Assembly (NCBI RefSeq): GCF_030253575.1
Contig: NC_080557.1
Span: 5,575,001-5,639,000 of the forward strand
Origin: Rhododendron vialii
Lineage: Eukaryota; Streptophyta; Magnoliopsida; Ericales; Ericaceae
Direction: 5' to 3'
DNA: 64,000 bases
Part shown: positions 1 to 10,042 of the stretch, piece by piece
How the letters are laid out: each line of letters opens with the position of its first letter
Position numbering within the stretch: the stretch's first letter is position 1
Position numbers and translations under genes: made by a program
The notes under the pieces: model-generated
Databases searched by the model: none
What the model was told of the DNA's origin: nothing
Seen by the model: only the letters and a program-made list of their open reading frames with translations

Positions 1-138
1 ACGGACGAGAGTGATTTGTGGTGTTGCATGTTTCGGGCCATGTTTGTTAGTTAAGGCAGCCTTGCGAATTCCTAAACCACCAAGAAGTTTTGGTTTCGAA
101 ACATTCTCCCAATTAACCAAATAGAATTTCCAGGCCAT

Positions 139-835
139 CAGCTTCTTTGGACCCTGGTTAGACAATCCAGTAAAAAACATCCGTGCTTCTTACCATTTCT
201 CTTTTTGAGTAACGGCAGGGACACATTCAAATTTGTGTCCACTCTTACATCACCTGTCACCAAGTGGTGGTGGGAGAGAATGTAAGAATGGATGCAAAAC
301 GTGCAAACCAAGCATTTTGGTTTCTCTTTTTGTTTTGGGTAATTGTTCTTATTAAGCAAACCAAGTTAGAAGGACTAGCTAAGGATGACATATGTACGCT
401 GATGGGAGTGCAAATAATGGCCCGATGCTCATGAGTTCAACACGGTAGATGTAGGGTCTACACATGTCAAATGGTTGCGGACATATTTGTATTCGGATCC
501 GTGCACTTCTTTTGTGCGTGTCTGTAGCATTTTCTTAGGACATATCCTTGGAAGCCAATGTACTAAACAACCAGAAAATCTCAGAAACAATCTACTAAAC
601 AATCCAACTAAGACAGGATTGAGGAATAGCATTGCAATCAATTTGCTAAACAACCAAAAAAACTATCATACTCCGTGTTTTGTTTCAGGTAATGGAATCT
701 TAATTAAGCAACCCAAGTAAGACAGGATTACGGGATATGTTTGCAAACCAATGTCCTAAACAATGAGAAAAACTACAAGCATCAATAAAGAAACAATCCA
801 ACCAAACCACCTAAAATAAAATTGACAAAAATAAA
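139..835. repeat. Duplicated block, copy 1 of 3
   Basis: This stretch matches about 3221-3975 and about 10043-10710 in the same orientation. The shared landmarks occur in the same order: the GACAATCC start, ACATCCGTGCTTCTT, GTCCACTCTTACATCAC, GGGAGAGAATG, then repeated 'ccaatgtactaaacaacc' phrases. In copies 1 and 3 the block runs directly into RNase T2 exon 3 sequence, so it is the 3' flank of an RNase gene that was copied. No credible ORF lies inside; the short frames present are not conserved between copies. Identity looks like roughly 80-90 percent by eye. Confidence 0.75.
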
Positions 836-1011
836 AAAGTTTGAAGCAAACGTTACGATCACCTCCAATGTCTGAATCTCCTTCAGAATTTTAAAAACCA
901 GATTTTAGTTCCAGTGTTTAGTCACAACTCGTACTTTGCCTTGAGAGTATACAAGCAAAAATCAAACCAAATACGAGAAATGCAACAATTAATGAAGAGT
1001 CTGAGGACCAA

Positions 1012-1242
1012 CTTAGGCACCAATTAGAGTTGTATCCAGAGGAAACATTATCTTCTTTTTGTAATGGTCAACGCAAGTAGTAGTAAATTTTCCCTGACAA
1101 GAACAGATGTTGAAGCTATTGTGTTTCGGGGTTGGTCTCATTATACACTCATTATCACAAATCACTATCTCTAGCAGTTGAAGATCTAGTTGCTTGTCTT
1201 TGTTACTATCTCTAGCAGTTGAAGATCTAGTTGCTTGTCTTT
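1012..1242 (-). pseudogene. RNase T2 (S-RNase-like) exon 3 fragment
   Basis: On the minus strand this segment reads as a close relative of the last exon of the intact RNase at 10912-11177. It shares LQLLEIVIC, the ICSC motif, a KFTTTCVDHYKKKIMFP stretch and a stop at the same place. Even the downstream flank is shared. The fragment is broken at its 5' side: homology ends near 1242, and the part matching PEEIKIAIENGWGV in the intact exon is missing. A 41-bp direct duplication (1164-1204 and 1205-1241) shifts the frame. No exon 1 or 2 (no IHGLWP motif) is visible nearby. I read it as a decayed duplicate of the neighbouring RNase gene. The C-terminal frame is still open, so the decay may be recent or the segment may have been moved as a piece. 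Confidence 0.8.
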
Positions 1243-2254
1243 TTGTAATGTTGTGTATTCCTTGCTGTCTACTATGGCAACCATAATTTTCGCACTCAAA
1301 CTGTTTGACGAAAGGTTCCTTTGCCTTATAGATGGTTTGGTGAGGACCATTTGAAAATGTAGTACATATTAAAGCCCCAAACGTACTGAAATCAATTGGT
1401 GAAATCTATACTTCCTAATAAAAGAGACTGATGTTTATTGACTTTTACATCCCCAAACTACCCTTCCTACTTCTTCTCCCTAAAAACCTAGGCACCTATT
1501 CCCTCCCCATTCTCCCAAACAGCACACCCCCATTACCAACGGCTCCCCCAACTATACCATTGCAACTACCCACAGCTTCAAATGGAAACTTACCCCGAGC
1601 CCATTCCGTTCACATCTCCATCTCCAACCGCCAATGTTCCTGCCAATTCAAAGTCACACTATCCACCATACCTCCCAATACCGCCAATGTTTTGGCTACC
1701 GAAAAGAATTGCCCAATAAGTCCAACTTAATCCATTGTCCGATCCCCACCTCTATCTACCTCTATCTACATACATATACATTTGCATTTATCCGTGCTTC
1801 CTAATGAACGATAGCATAATGAACACCAATTGTTCGATAGGATCACACAACTTTAGTTGGTGTTGGATTTAAGAACTTCTTGCCCCCTTAGGACCAAAAA
1901 GAGGGGTTTTGCTTTATTTGAGCAGTTATAAGTTGTCTTTATTTTTTCCAAAGATTATGGCATCAAACTACACCCTTATGTGCTCTACAAATGAGCCATT
2001 AGTTCTATTTATAGCCATCCACCTTAACAATGAATGTCAAGGATCGTCTTCATCCATGGCTCACATTCTCCTTCTATAATCCTCCTATAAGAAATGTCTA
2101 TTTTTTATGCTTCCATGGTGTGCTAGAACCCTCCACACAATGTTCTATATTAATTTCAAACTCTTTCACTAATCTCAAAGATTCCTCTCTCCTTTGTTCT
2201 CGAACCTTTCCAAATATTCTAGCTAGAACTTTCTTCACCATTCTAGGCATTGAG
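1243..2254. other. Intergenic, no supported gene
   Basis: AT-rich sequence with a C-rich patch around 1440-1730 that leaves a chance open frame rich in Pro, Thr and Ser. It has no recognisable domain, splice context or conserved start. I see nothing else in it. Confidence 0.5.
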
Positions 2255-2520
2255 AATAGAGATTAAATTCTTTCCATTGGCGGTGGAAAATTCCACTTTT
2301 CCTTTGCCACATTTTCCGGTCCTACCGTGTGTTTGTTGTTAATCTGAACTGTTCATCTCGTAAATCCCACATTATAGTGTATCCATGCAAAAAATAAACT
2401 TGATCGGACATAGATAGGAGTATCAAAAATTGAATTTTGCTTTGTAAAATGGACAGTTTATCTTTATTATTATTGACAGAAATCAGATCATCCATTTTAT
2501 AAATCAAAATTCAAATTTTG
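2255..2520. mobile_element. MITE-like element, partial copy
   Basis: This segment closely matches 46285-46560. Shared phrases include CGGTCCTACCGTGT, ATAAACTTGATCGGACAT and TTGAATTTTGCTTTGTAAAA. The other copy ends in an inverted repeat of its start (GAGATTAAATTCTTTCC against a GGATAGAATTTATTCTCT-type end). This copy keeps the left terminus but loses the right one near 2520. It is non-coding; the superfamily is not determined. Confidence 0.6.
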
Positions 2521-2547
2521 ATATGTCTATCGACTTGTGATCAAGCT

Positions 2548-2664
2548 GATTTGGACCATGAACCTCCGCCTCCTCAGCCGGGCCCCCAAGCACCTCTGCC
2601 CGGGCCTCATGAACCTCACAAGCTGGGCCCACCCGGCCCACCTCATCACGGCCACCACCATTGA
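2548..2664 (+). pseudogene. Orphan Pro/His-rich coding fragment
   Basis: A GC-rich island inside AT-rich DNA translates in frame for 38 codons to a Pro/Gly/His-rich peptide. It starts DLDHEPPPPQPGP, ends GPPHHGHHH, and is followed by TGA. The composition and the sharp change in base content suggest the end of an exon from a proline-rich protein. No upstream exon is recognisable; the preceding 260 bp are MITE sequence. I do not recognise the parent gene. It could also be a chance low-complexity frame. Confidence 0.35.
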
Positions 2665-2779
2665 GCCATAATCTCCGGTCCCGCTTTCACAGTTGATTCA
2701 TGCTGCATATATTTGATGCTTCCACTGTCTACTACTAGGGAGCCATAATCAAAACCAATAAGGCGAATGAACTGTGAAA

Positions 2780-2960
2780 TGGTGTTGGAGGAGGATTCCA
2801 TGGCCTTATAATTATGTGATGTTAATGGTTCTCTGGTAACCATATAATGAAGCAGCAATATGTTTGATACTATTAGGAAAAACTTTCTCGTGCTCTACTT
2901 ATTTCTCATAATAATGTGTAACTAACAACGAGGAAGTGAGGATCTTAGAAGCGCGATACG
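2780..2960. repeat. Local duplicate of 4150-4290
   Basis: The phrases TTAATGGTTCTCTGGTAACC, GTTTGAT, TTAGGAAAA and TCTCATAATAATGTGTAACT occur here and again at about 4150-4290 in the same order. Together with the repeated RNase flank this shows that the first 4.3 kb is built of locally duplicated pieces. Confidence 0.65.
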
Positions 2961-3220
2961 CACTGGTGTTCGAAAACTTACCGTTCAAAGTGGGTTTCCA
3001 AGACAGTTAATCCTGATCACTGGAATTGGTAAAGGAGATAGGAGTGCTTTGGATCACACTAGTCAACTTAACTAGGGAGTTCAAAGGATGATAAGTTGTC
3101 AAAACACCAATTCGAATTTTGCCAGATGAAAATCTGCTTGTAAAGGAGGACCTTGTATGAGATTTCTAATGGGCCCCATGTTTGCATCAATCATCTAGAC
3201 AGAAAGGAGTTGACATTCCA

Positions 3221-3975
3221 TTCAGCTTCTTTGGACCCCGGTAGGACAATCCGGTAAAAAACATTCGTGCTTCTTAGCATCTCTCTTTTTTAGTAACGGT
3301 AGGGACACATTTAAATTTGCGTCCACTCTTACATCACTTGTGGTGGTGGGAGAGAATGTAAGAATGGATGTAAACGTGGGTGTACGCCTAGCATTTTGGT
3401 TTCTCTTTTTATTTTGGTAATGGTTCTTATTAAGCAAACCAAGTAAGACAGGACTAATGACATACATACACTGGAGGGAGTGCAAATAATGGCTCGATGC
3501 ACGTGAGTTTAACATGGTAGATGTAGGGTCTACACATGTCAAACAGTTGAGGACATATTTTTGTTTGGATCCGTGCACTTTTTTTGTGTGTGTCTGTAGC
3601 ATTTTCTTAAGGCATATCCTTGCAATCCAATGTACTCCCTCCGTCCCACTTTGTTCCGTCTGTTTACTTTTTTGGACGTCTCAAAAAATTGTCTATATCT
3701 CACAATCTATAATATTTTATATATTCAATATGGATCTTGTTTGATAGATCTTAATTTATTTTATTAAACAAAGTTTTCGAAATCATAAAAAACATTATAG
3801 ATTGCGAGATATAGACAATTTTTTGGAATGTTCCAAAAAGAAAACATTCGGAACAAAGTGGGACGGAGGGAGTACTAAATAACCAATTTACTAAATAATC
3901 CAACTAGGACGACAGGATTAAGGAATAGCATTGCAATCCATTTGCTAAACAACCAAGAAAAACTATCATACTCCT
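3221..3975. repeat. Duplicated block, copy 2 of 3, split by a MITE
   Basis: Same block as 139-835 and 10043-10710. It begins with the CAGCTTCTTTGGACCC phrase also found in copy 1. A Stowaway-type MITE sits at 3635-3872 in the phrase 'caatgta|ctaaa'. Copies 1 and 3 show the uninterrupted version. Similarity fades after about 3975, and no RNase exon follows. Confidence 0.75.
3635..3872. mobile_element. Stowaway-type MITE with TA duplication
   Basis: The element starts CTCCCTCCGTCCCACTTTGT and ends with the inverse (ACAAAGTGGGACGGAGGGAG). TA flanks it on both sides (3633-3634 and 3873-3874). The subterminal arms also pair (GTCTATATCTCACAATCTA against its inverse). CTCCCTCCGTCCC ends with a TA target are diagnostic of plant Stowaway (Tc1/mariner) MITEs. 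It is non-coding and about 238 bp. Confidence 0.92.
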
Positions 3976-4301
3976 AATTGTCTTTGGTTCTCCAAATATG
4001 GAGACCCTATTCCCATTTTGGAGACAAAATCTCTAAGAAGTACGATGGATTCTCCTAAATTCTCTCATGAAGTGTAAAAAGAGAATAAATTACAAAATTT
4101 CCCTTTAATATGTTACATCCATTATCCATTTTGGAGTTTTAGAGATGGGTTGGAGATGCTCTTATAATTGTAGCCTTAATGGTTCTCTGGTAACCATGTA
4201 ATGAAGCACTACGTTTGATTTTAGGAAAACTATCTCATTTTCTATTTACATCTCATAATAATGTGTAACTAACAACCTTGGAGTAATTGAGGCAGGATGC
4301 T

Positions 4302-4390
4302 CTGTGCCGAGGGGTTTTCTGGCCGTTGGATTTAAAACACAAAAAAAAAAAATTCACACAATTCAATGACCGAAAAAGCCCTCGGCACAG
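4302..4390. mobile_element. Short foldback MITE
   Basis: CTGTGCCGAGGGGTTTTCTGGCC at the left is inverted at the right (GACCGAAAAAGCCCTCGGCACAG). The whole unit is about 89 bp with an A-rich centre. It is a non-coding palindromic element; the family is not assigned. Confidence 0.65.
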
Positions 4391-4970
4391 AAGTTTTCGA
4401 GAAAGAGGAGATCGGACCCGGAGTGAGGATCCTAGGTTGGTGAGGTAAAAAATCTAGAATAACAGAATGGCTTGTGTTTCTCATAGCATAAGATTGTAAG
4501 GAAATCAAAATACGAAAATCTAAACTCTTGCTCCTTGTGGAACAAGTATATATTAAGAGCAAAACATATATACTTCGAATATAAAAAACTAAAATTTCCA
4601 AAAATAACAACTTTTAATTTCTATTGGCTGTGAATTGGTGCCCAAAAATTACAATATAACATACGACTTTATATTTTTAAATTAAAAGTTTAAGAGGATC
4701 ACTTTCTTGTTGGTGATAATTAAACACATGAAAGTGAATGTTTTATCACAAACGGTACCCGTAACTAACACCTCACTCTTTCAAGCTTCCAATTTTCAAA
4801 GAAAAAAGAAGAAGTTAAAAATGCCAATTGAAAGAAAACCCAGCATCTGACCCCTCAAATCAAACACATGAAAGTGAATGTATTGGAACCCTCCGGTCCA
4901 GAGTATTGGAACCTTCCGTAAAGAAGGTTTTTATGGAGATAAAACAATCTCATCCGTTCAAAAGTATTTT

Positions 4971-5061
4971 GGACGGTCCAGATTTTAAATAAACTGTTCG
5001 CGCGAATAGTTTAAATAGTTAAACTATTAACGCGAATAGTTTATTTAAAATCCGGACCGTC
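4971..5061. mobile_element. Foldback MITE core
   Basis: Arms GGACGGTCCAGATTTTAAAT and the inverse near 5041-5060 pair around a centre rich in CGCGAATAGTTT. The full element probably extends to about 4880-5110, but its ends are not clear. Confidence 0.6.
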
Positions 5062-5308
5062 AATTACCGAGACTAATGGTGAGATAGGGCGACGCGAAAA
5101 CCTCTTTTATGGAAACTCCGTGAAAAAGGCAACCTCATGTGCCATAAGTTCCCTAATTCCCTAATTCATTTCGTGTGGTGATTTGGTATATATTGAACGC
5201 AACTAGCGCACAACCGACTCCAAATAAGTTGTATATAAACGCTACAATAGTACAACATATTTAGGAGCACTACAATACGGTCTAGGTTCTGATTCATTCA
5301 ACCAAAAA

Positions 5309-5721
5309 TGATGTAGGACAAAAGTGGGGAGTTTCTATTTTTAATTGCTTTAGAATAAGATTTTGACTAGAAATATTTTCGTTTAAGTTAGAATTATTGA
5401 CTTTCTGTATTCGGTTTGATTTTGATTTCCAACTTTATTAGGATCCTTGGTCTCCAAGAATTAGGATTTTATTTTAATTAATTAGAAATTATCTTTTCTT
5501 TAATGCTGCTTATTTTGGCATGATTTAGAATTTCTTTTTTTAGTAAGAGTTCTAGGGTTAGGATCTTATAAAAAGCACTGTAACCTAATCAATTTTTAAC
5601 TTTTCATTAATAAAAAGTCTTGAGTTTATCTGGATTCAAGAATTGCTACTTATATCGCTTGGATTAGTACGCAAACTAATTTCTTGGTGAATTCTGCTGC
5701 GTCTCACTGATCCCATTCGAA

Positions 5722-5759
<38 letters not shown>

Positions 5760-5790
5760 GTCGAGATTGTGCTGGAACTACGAAGATCAA
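5309..5790 (+). mobile_element. Possible LTR-like promoter and leader remnant
   Basis: The segment contains TCTTATAAAAAGC (a TATA-like box near 5567) and ACTTTTCATTAATAAAAAG (a poly-A-signal-like AATAAAA). A (CT)14 tract follows at 5727-5754, then GTGCTGGAACTACGAAGATCAAG and a GT. This order resembles the U3-R-U5 part and leader of a copia-type LTR retrotransposon, or a plant 5'UTR with an intron donor. No gag or pol frame follows, and LTR ends were not found. The rest of 5062-6180 shows nothing I can name. Confidence 0.3.
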
Positions 5791-6380
5791 GGTATATTCC
5801 CCTTCTTCTTATACGTCGTCTCTATCTTTTTTTTGCTGTTATTATATTCTTTTCGATAGTCTTAATTATCTCTCTCTGGCTTATGTGTGTGTGCGTAATT
5901 GCAAATTTGACACCTTTTTTTGCTTGTACTGAGAGAGAAGAGTAAAACCGTCTTCTTCTCAAAAGAGAAGACAACGGATGTAGAAAATTGATTTCAAAAA
6001 GTCTAGCAACACAACTTCAGATGTAACCGTTGGATTCATACGAGCCCACGTGTATCCAACGGTTCCAAACACGCTGCATGTAGCATTGCTTTTCGGTTGA
6101 ACACCAAAGATTTACAAAAAAAGAGAGAAGAAAATTGGAACTTTTAATACTTTTTACATGCTACAAGCCTACATCCATACCTCACACTCATTGACGAAGC
6201 CAGAATTTTAACGTGTGAGGAGCCGAATTATCATCAATTAGGCTGTGCTTAGGGTGCTTAGAAAGATTGCTTGTTGAGCGGGACTCGTAAAGATAATTTG
6301 GTATTTTTAAGTGGGGAATTTGAAAAAGGCTGGACGTATGATTTTTAATGAAAAAGCAAATAAAACTTCTACCCGCCAAG

Positions 6381-6666
6381 GCGAGGCTGGGCTTCGGTGA
6401 TTTGTGCGGTGGTGGTTGCCGGTGTAGTTAGGGTTTTGTGGTTTGGTTAGGGTGGGCCGGCCCAGGTTTGGGCCGGATTTAGGCGTTTGGGCTTTTTTGA
6501 TTTATTTGGATACTTGGTTATATTGTATTGTCTTATTTTGTTATGATCCTTGGTAGACCTTTGGGTGTTTTGGGCTTTGCCCTTGTGGTGTATTTTTCAA
6601 CTCTTTGTTGGATCCATTTTTCCGTGTTTTAATAAAATTTCATCTTTTGCCGATCAAAAAAAAAAA
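6381..6666 (+). mobile_element. 5'-truncated LINE insertion with 19-bp TSD
   Basis: The segment ends TTTTGCCGATC plus poly-A and is flanked by AAAACTTCTACCCGCCAAG on both sides (6362-6380 and 6667-6685). A long target-site duplication, a 3' A tail and a truncated 5' end are hallmarks of target-primed reverse transcription. The same TTGCCGATCAAA tail occurs in the insertion at 9887-9974, so both belong to one LINE family. No ORF remains. Confidence 0.88.
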
Positions 6667-6699
6667 AAAACTTCTACCCGCCAAGATGCTAAAACTTGA

Positions 6700-8520
6700 G
6701 GCAGCAAAGTAAAATTTTTTTGATGTGAAAATTTGATGGATCTGCTAAAGATGCTTTTAGGAAAAGAACTTTAGGGGGTTGAGGATGTGACCAAAACTAG
6801 TACTCCTATTTTCGCAATAGATTTCAGTTTGGCCTGAAAAGGAGTAAAGATGGTTTCTACTGCCGCTCCATTATTGTAGTTCCCTTTTGACAACCTCTGA
6901 TGTTCTATCTTGATAGGACTTCTTGATGTCTATCTTATATGTGTTGTTATTCTACAATTTGTGCATATTTGATATCTATATTTAGATCGAACAAACTCCT
7001 TCAATCATCGTTTACAAAAACTGGAGTTCCATCTGAATGTTTTTCTAACACCTACGCTATATGGCTTCGTGTTTGTTTTCCTGAGCATCTTTTGTGCCAG
7101 GCTTGTTTCTTACCTAGCTGCGTAGTTCTCATGTTAGTATGTTACATATTGGATGATACTCCGTATATATAAGGTTTCTTCCCAATCCATTCCTCTGCCT
7201 CTCTCCTTGTCTCATGTGTGTTGCTTATTTGCTTCTTTGAACCGAAAAGCACGAATGCTCCAGCAAATGTCACCAACCTGTACTTATCAGATGTGAATTC
7301 ACGCCTGACATAGATTGTAATTGGCAAGAACGATGCGGAAGTATCTGCATAGTTTTCTAACCTTTTCCGTTTTGGATTCGGCCTTGATACCGAGGGATAT
7401 AGTACGGATAAGTACATTGGAACATGGGAGGCCAAAAGAAAATATTTTTAAGGCTTTAATTCGGTCCAACAGTTAACTGGAAATATTTACCAAAAAAAAA
7501 GAGTAAACGAAACAGATCAGATCAGAAAAAGAAATAACTAGTCATACAAAGAAGAAGAAATGACTAGTCATCGCTTTGTCAGCATGTCTGCAAAGAGTCC
7601 AAAGTCTGGTCCTTCCTCGGCCACATTTTTCACTAGTGATTTGTTGAGCAATTGACATGGTGTCTGCAATTTCTTTCCCTGTAAAATGCACTTGAGAAAC
7701 TCACCTTGCTTCATGTGAGTCAATTGACTTCGAAGACACCAGACTGACCAACCTAGAGAGGAACATTTACCGAGGGAACCACCAGATGAGGTAGATAAAT
7801 TTAGGATTAATGCTTTGTAATTCAGAATGTGTTTACTTGATGCGTACTCGTGTGATCAGTTGATGAGCAGTGGAACTGTGCGAATGATGAGGCCTTCCAT
7901 CCCTCTCCTGCTCTCTCTTTGGTCTGAGATTGGTTGTGCTATCTCTCTCTTTTTTGTATGAAATTGGTTCAACACCTCCCCCCCCCCCCCCCCCCCCCCA
8001 TCCTTCTTGTATTTTTGTCTTCACATCGATTTTTCCCCAAAGAGTTGTATTTTTGTCTTCACATCGATTTTTCCCCAAAGAGGCAAATTGATTTCCTGCG
8101 TGTGTTGAATATTAAGGGGTAGCCTTTATTTGCAAAATCCATATTTCTGTGATAACAAGTCCAAGAATCTAAGTGCAACGACTTGTTATGCCCTGCTCGT
8201 GTTGCTATAATTGTTACAAACGCATCATTTACGTACCCATGCTGTATTTTTTCAGCATATCGCCGTTTCTGCATCTTGGCCATGTACTAGCATTCATTTT
8301 GGTGACTGTGGTTCATATGTGTAACTTTGTATTCTGATGGAAAAGAACGCGAAACACTAAAATCTGAGTCTCATGTACCTTTACAAGACTTATATATCTG
8401 AGTGTCATCTAGCAATTTGGTTTTTAAGCCAGAATGAAGACTGAAATTTGATTAGGAACCTAGTCCTGACAGCATTTCTTTTTCTGATATATGATTGGTA
8501 TTCTTTGACTATCCATTGCA
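6700..8520. other. F-box upstream region
   Basis: This is the 5' region of the F-box gene. It holds a run of 22 C at 7978-7999 and a 38-bp tandem repeat (8007-8044, 8045-8082). An acceptor-like TCCATTGCAG lies just before the ATG at 8533, suggesting an intron in the 5'UTR. A 97-codon antisense frame at 7142-7435 has no recognisable family and I do not call it a gene. Confidence 0.45.
8007..8082. repeat. 38-bp tandem duplication next to a poly-C run
   Basis: Two nearly identical units (GTATTTTTGTCTTCACATCG and so on) follow directly after a 22-C homopolymer at 7978-7999. It lies about 450 bp upstream of the F-box start codon and may be in its 5'UTR intron. Confidence 0.85.
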
Positions 8521-8532
8521 GGTCAGGAATTC

Positions 8533-9882
8533 ATGGAAGAGGTTGGCCATGATCTGCCTGAAGAAGTGGTAATTGAGATCCTCTCGAGGTTACCCGTCAA
8601 GTCTCTAATCCGCTTCAGATGCATTTGCAAATTTTGGTGTTCTCTCACAAAAGACTTAAGTTTCATTGCCAAGCACCTGAAACACCAAGAGGCAGATAAC
8701 AAGAAAAACGGCCGTCTCCTTGTTCACTCCTACGACGAAGCCTCCAACAAGTATATTTTCTCCTTGTTTCATGACGAAACCCTTGCTTTGCCTTGTTATC
8801 GATATCCGGATTTAGAGTTAAATAACGATGCCACTGTTTTGGGGCCATGCAATGGCATATTTTGCCTATTTAATGGTCGGGATGCTGTCTCCTTGTGGAA
8901 CCCTGCAACGAGACAATTCAGGACTCTTCCACAATTACCCCTCCCAGAATTACCCTCAATTGCGGAATTGTATTCATATAGCATCTTTGGATTCGGAGTG
9001 GATCCAAAAACTAATGACTACAAGGTGATTTGGATTAGGGTTTTCTTAGACGAAGAAGAGTGGTTTGATATGGTTATGCATGACCACCATATACAAGTTG
9101 GAGTCTTCTCCCTAAGTAGCGATTCTTGGAGAGAATTGGATAGCAATCTTGTGCCAGTTCGCGATGTCTATTATTCTAAATTTTACTCATACGCAAACGG
9201 GTTTTATTATTGGTTTGCTGCTGATGAAGATGATAGGTTCATCCTTTCATTTGACATGGTCAATGAGGTGTTTCTTGCTATACCAGAGCCTGATGGTATA
9301 CCAGAAATGGTAGAAGACGTGTCGTGGAAGCGTCTTGCATTTTATGAAAACTCCATTGCTCGAATTCTTTATGATCGTGAGGAAGAGGAGAGATTCTATA
9401 GCATATGGGTGCTGAAGGGGGAGTGGTGGACAAAAGAAGTAACCATTGGACCTCTTCTTGGAGTCGAAAACCCGCTTGGAGTTTGGAAAGATGGTGGGTT
9501 GCTTCTACAGAGTAGGACTACCGCCGAGCTAGTGGTGTCGGACCCCATTACTGGAGAAATAAGAAATGTTGGAATAGAGGACCCCGTTCTAGTTTTTATT
9601 TATTCCGAGAGCCTGGTTTCAGTCGACGGAGGAAATTATTCGACGGGAAAAGATCTTCCTGACTTCTTTGACGTCCCTTCCCGCAATGTGAAGGAGTTTA
9701 TCGAGCGAAATGCTGCCTTGCGTCAATGCCAAAGTTCAGAGTTTGATGGACCTCCCCCACCGCTTTCCCTTGAAGATCTCTTGCAAGATGAATCTGACGT
9801 AGATGTCAGATTTTTTGTGGTACAAAACCACATGAACTTCGATTTCGAAGAGTCTGAAGGTAAATTGAGAAATAGCAACTGA
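8533..9882 (+). CDS. F-box protein, S-locus F-box (SLF)-like
   Basis: Encodes 449 residues in one exon. Residues about 7-47 form an F-box (LPEEVVIEILSRLPVKSL, then FRCICKFW), which in this family binds SKP1 in SCF ubiquitin ligases. Downstream motifs LGPCNGIFCL, SLWNPATRQFRTLP, FGFGVDPKTNDYKVIWI, VFSLSSDSWREL and YANGFYYW match the FBA/SLF-type substrate-binding region. The intronless coding region and the GPCNG...LWNPA layout are typical of SLF/SFB and CPR1-like proteins. The C-terminus is about 50 residues longer than usual SLFs and has an acidic tail. A TCCATTGCAG acceptor before the ATG suggests a 5'UTR intron. A LINE fragment sits just after the stop. The gene faces an RNase T2 gene 1.0 kb away. 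That pairing suggests a role in S-RNase recognition, but many SLF-like genes act elsewhere, so SLF function is inference; the F-box call itself is firm. Confidence 0.93.
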   Translation: MEEVGHDLPEEVVIEILSRLPVKSLIRFRCICKFWCSLTKDLSFIAKHLKHQEADNKKNGRLLVHSYDEASNKYIFSLFHDETLALPCYRYPDLELNNDATVLGPCNGIFCLFNGRDAVSLWNPATRQFRTLPQLPLPELPSIAELYSYSIFGFGVDPKTNDYKVIWIRVFLDEEEWFDMVMHDHHIQVGVFSLSSDSWRELDSNLVPVRDVYYSKFYSYANGFYYWFAADEDDRFILSFDMVNEVFLAIPEPDGIPEMVEDVSWKRLAFYENSIARILYDREEEERFYSIWVLKGEWWTKEVTIGPLLGVENPLGVWKDGGLLLQSRTTAELVVSDPITGEIRNVGIEDPVLVFIYSESLVSVDGGNYSTGKDLPDFFDVPSRNVKEFIERNAALRQCQSSEFDGPPPPLSLEDLLQDESDVDVRFFVVQNHMNFDFEESEGKLRNSN

Positions 9883-9886
9883 CATG

Positions 9887-9974
9887 GTATGTTACTACAG
9901 GGTCTTTTTTTGTATCATTTTTATTAATAATAATATGGGAAACCCTTTTTTTGCCGATCAAATTTTGAAAAAAC
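9887..9974 (+). mobile_element. Very short LINE insertion in F-box 3' end, 16-bp TSD
   Basis: AATAGCAACTGACATG occurs at 9871-9886 and again at 9975-9990. The 88 bp between end in TTTTTTTGCCGATCAAATTT, the same LINE tail as at 6381-6666. The TGA stop of the F-box gene (9880-9882) lies in the left duplicate, so the insertion is immediately downstream of the coding region, in its 3'UTR. Confidence 0.88.
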
Positions 9975-10042
9975 AATAGCAACTGACATGAAAATTGGAG
10001 TATATGTTATGGATAGCTCACCCTGCCACATCAGCCATTTAG

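Noticed and set aside
1431-1730. 99-codon Pro/Thr-rich frame
   Set aside because: C-rich sequence with no conserved domain, splice context or second copy. Chance frame.
7142-7435. 97-codon minus-strand frame upstream of the F-box gene
   Set aside because: No recognisable family. The in-frame start is arbitrary and no splice partner was found. A gene fragment is possible but not supported.
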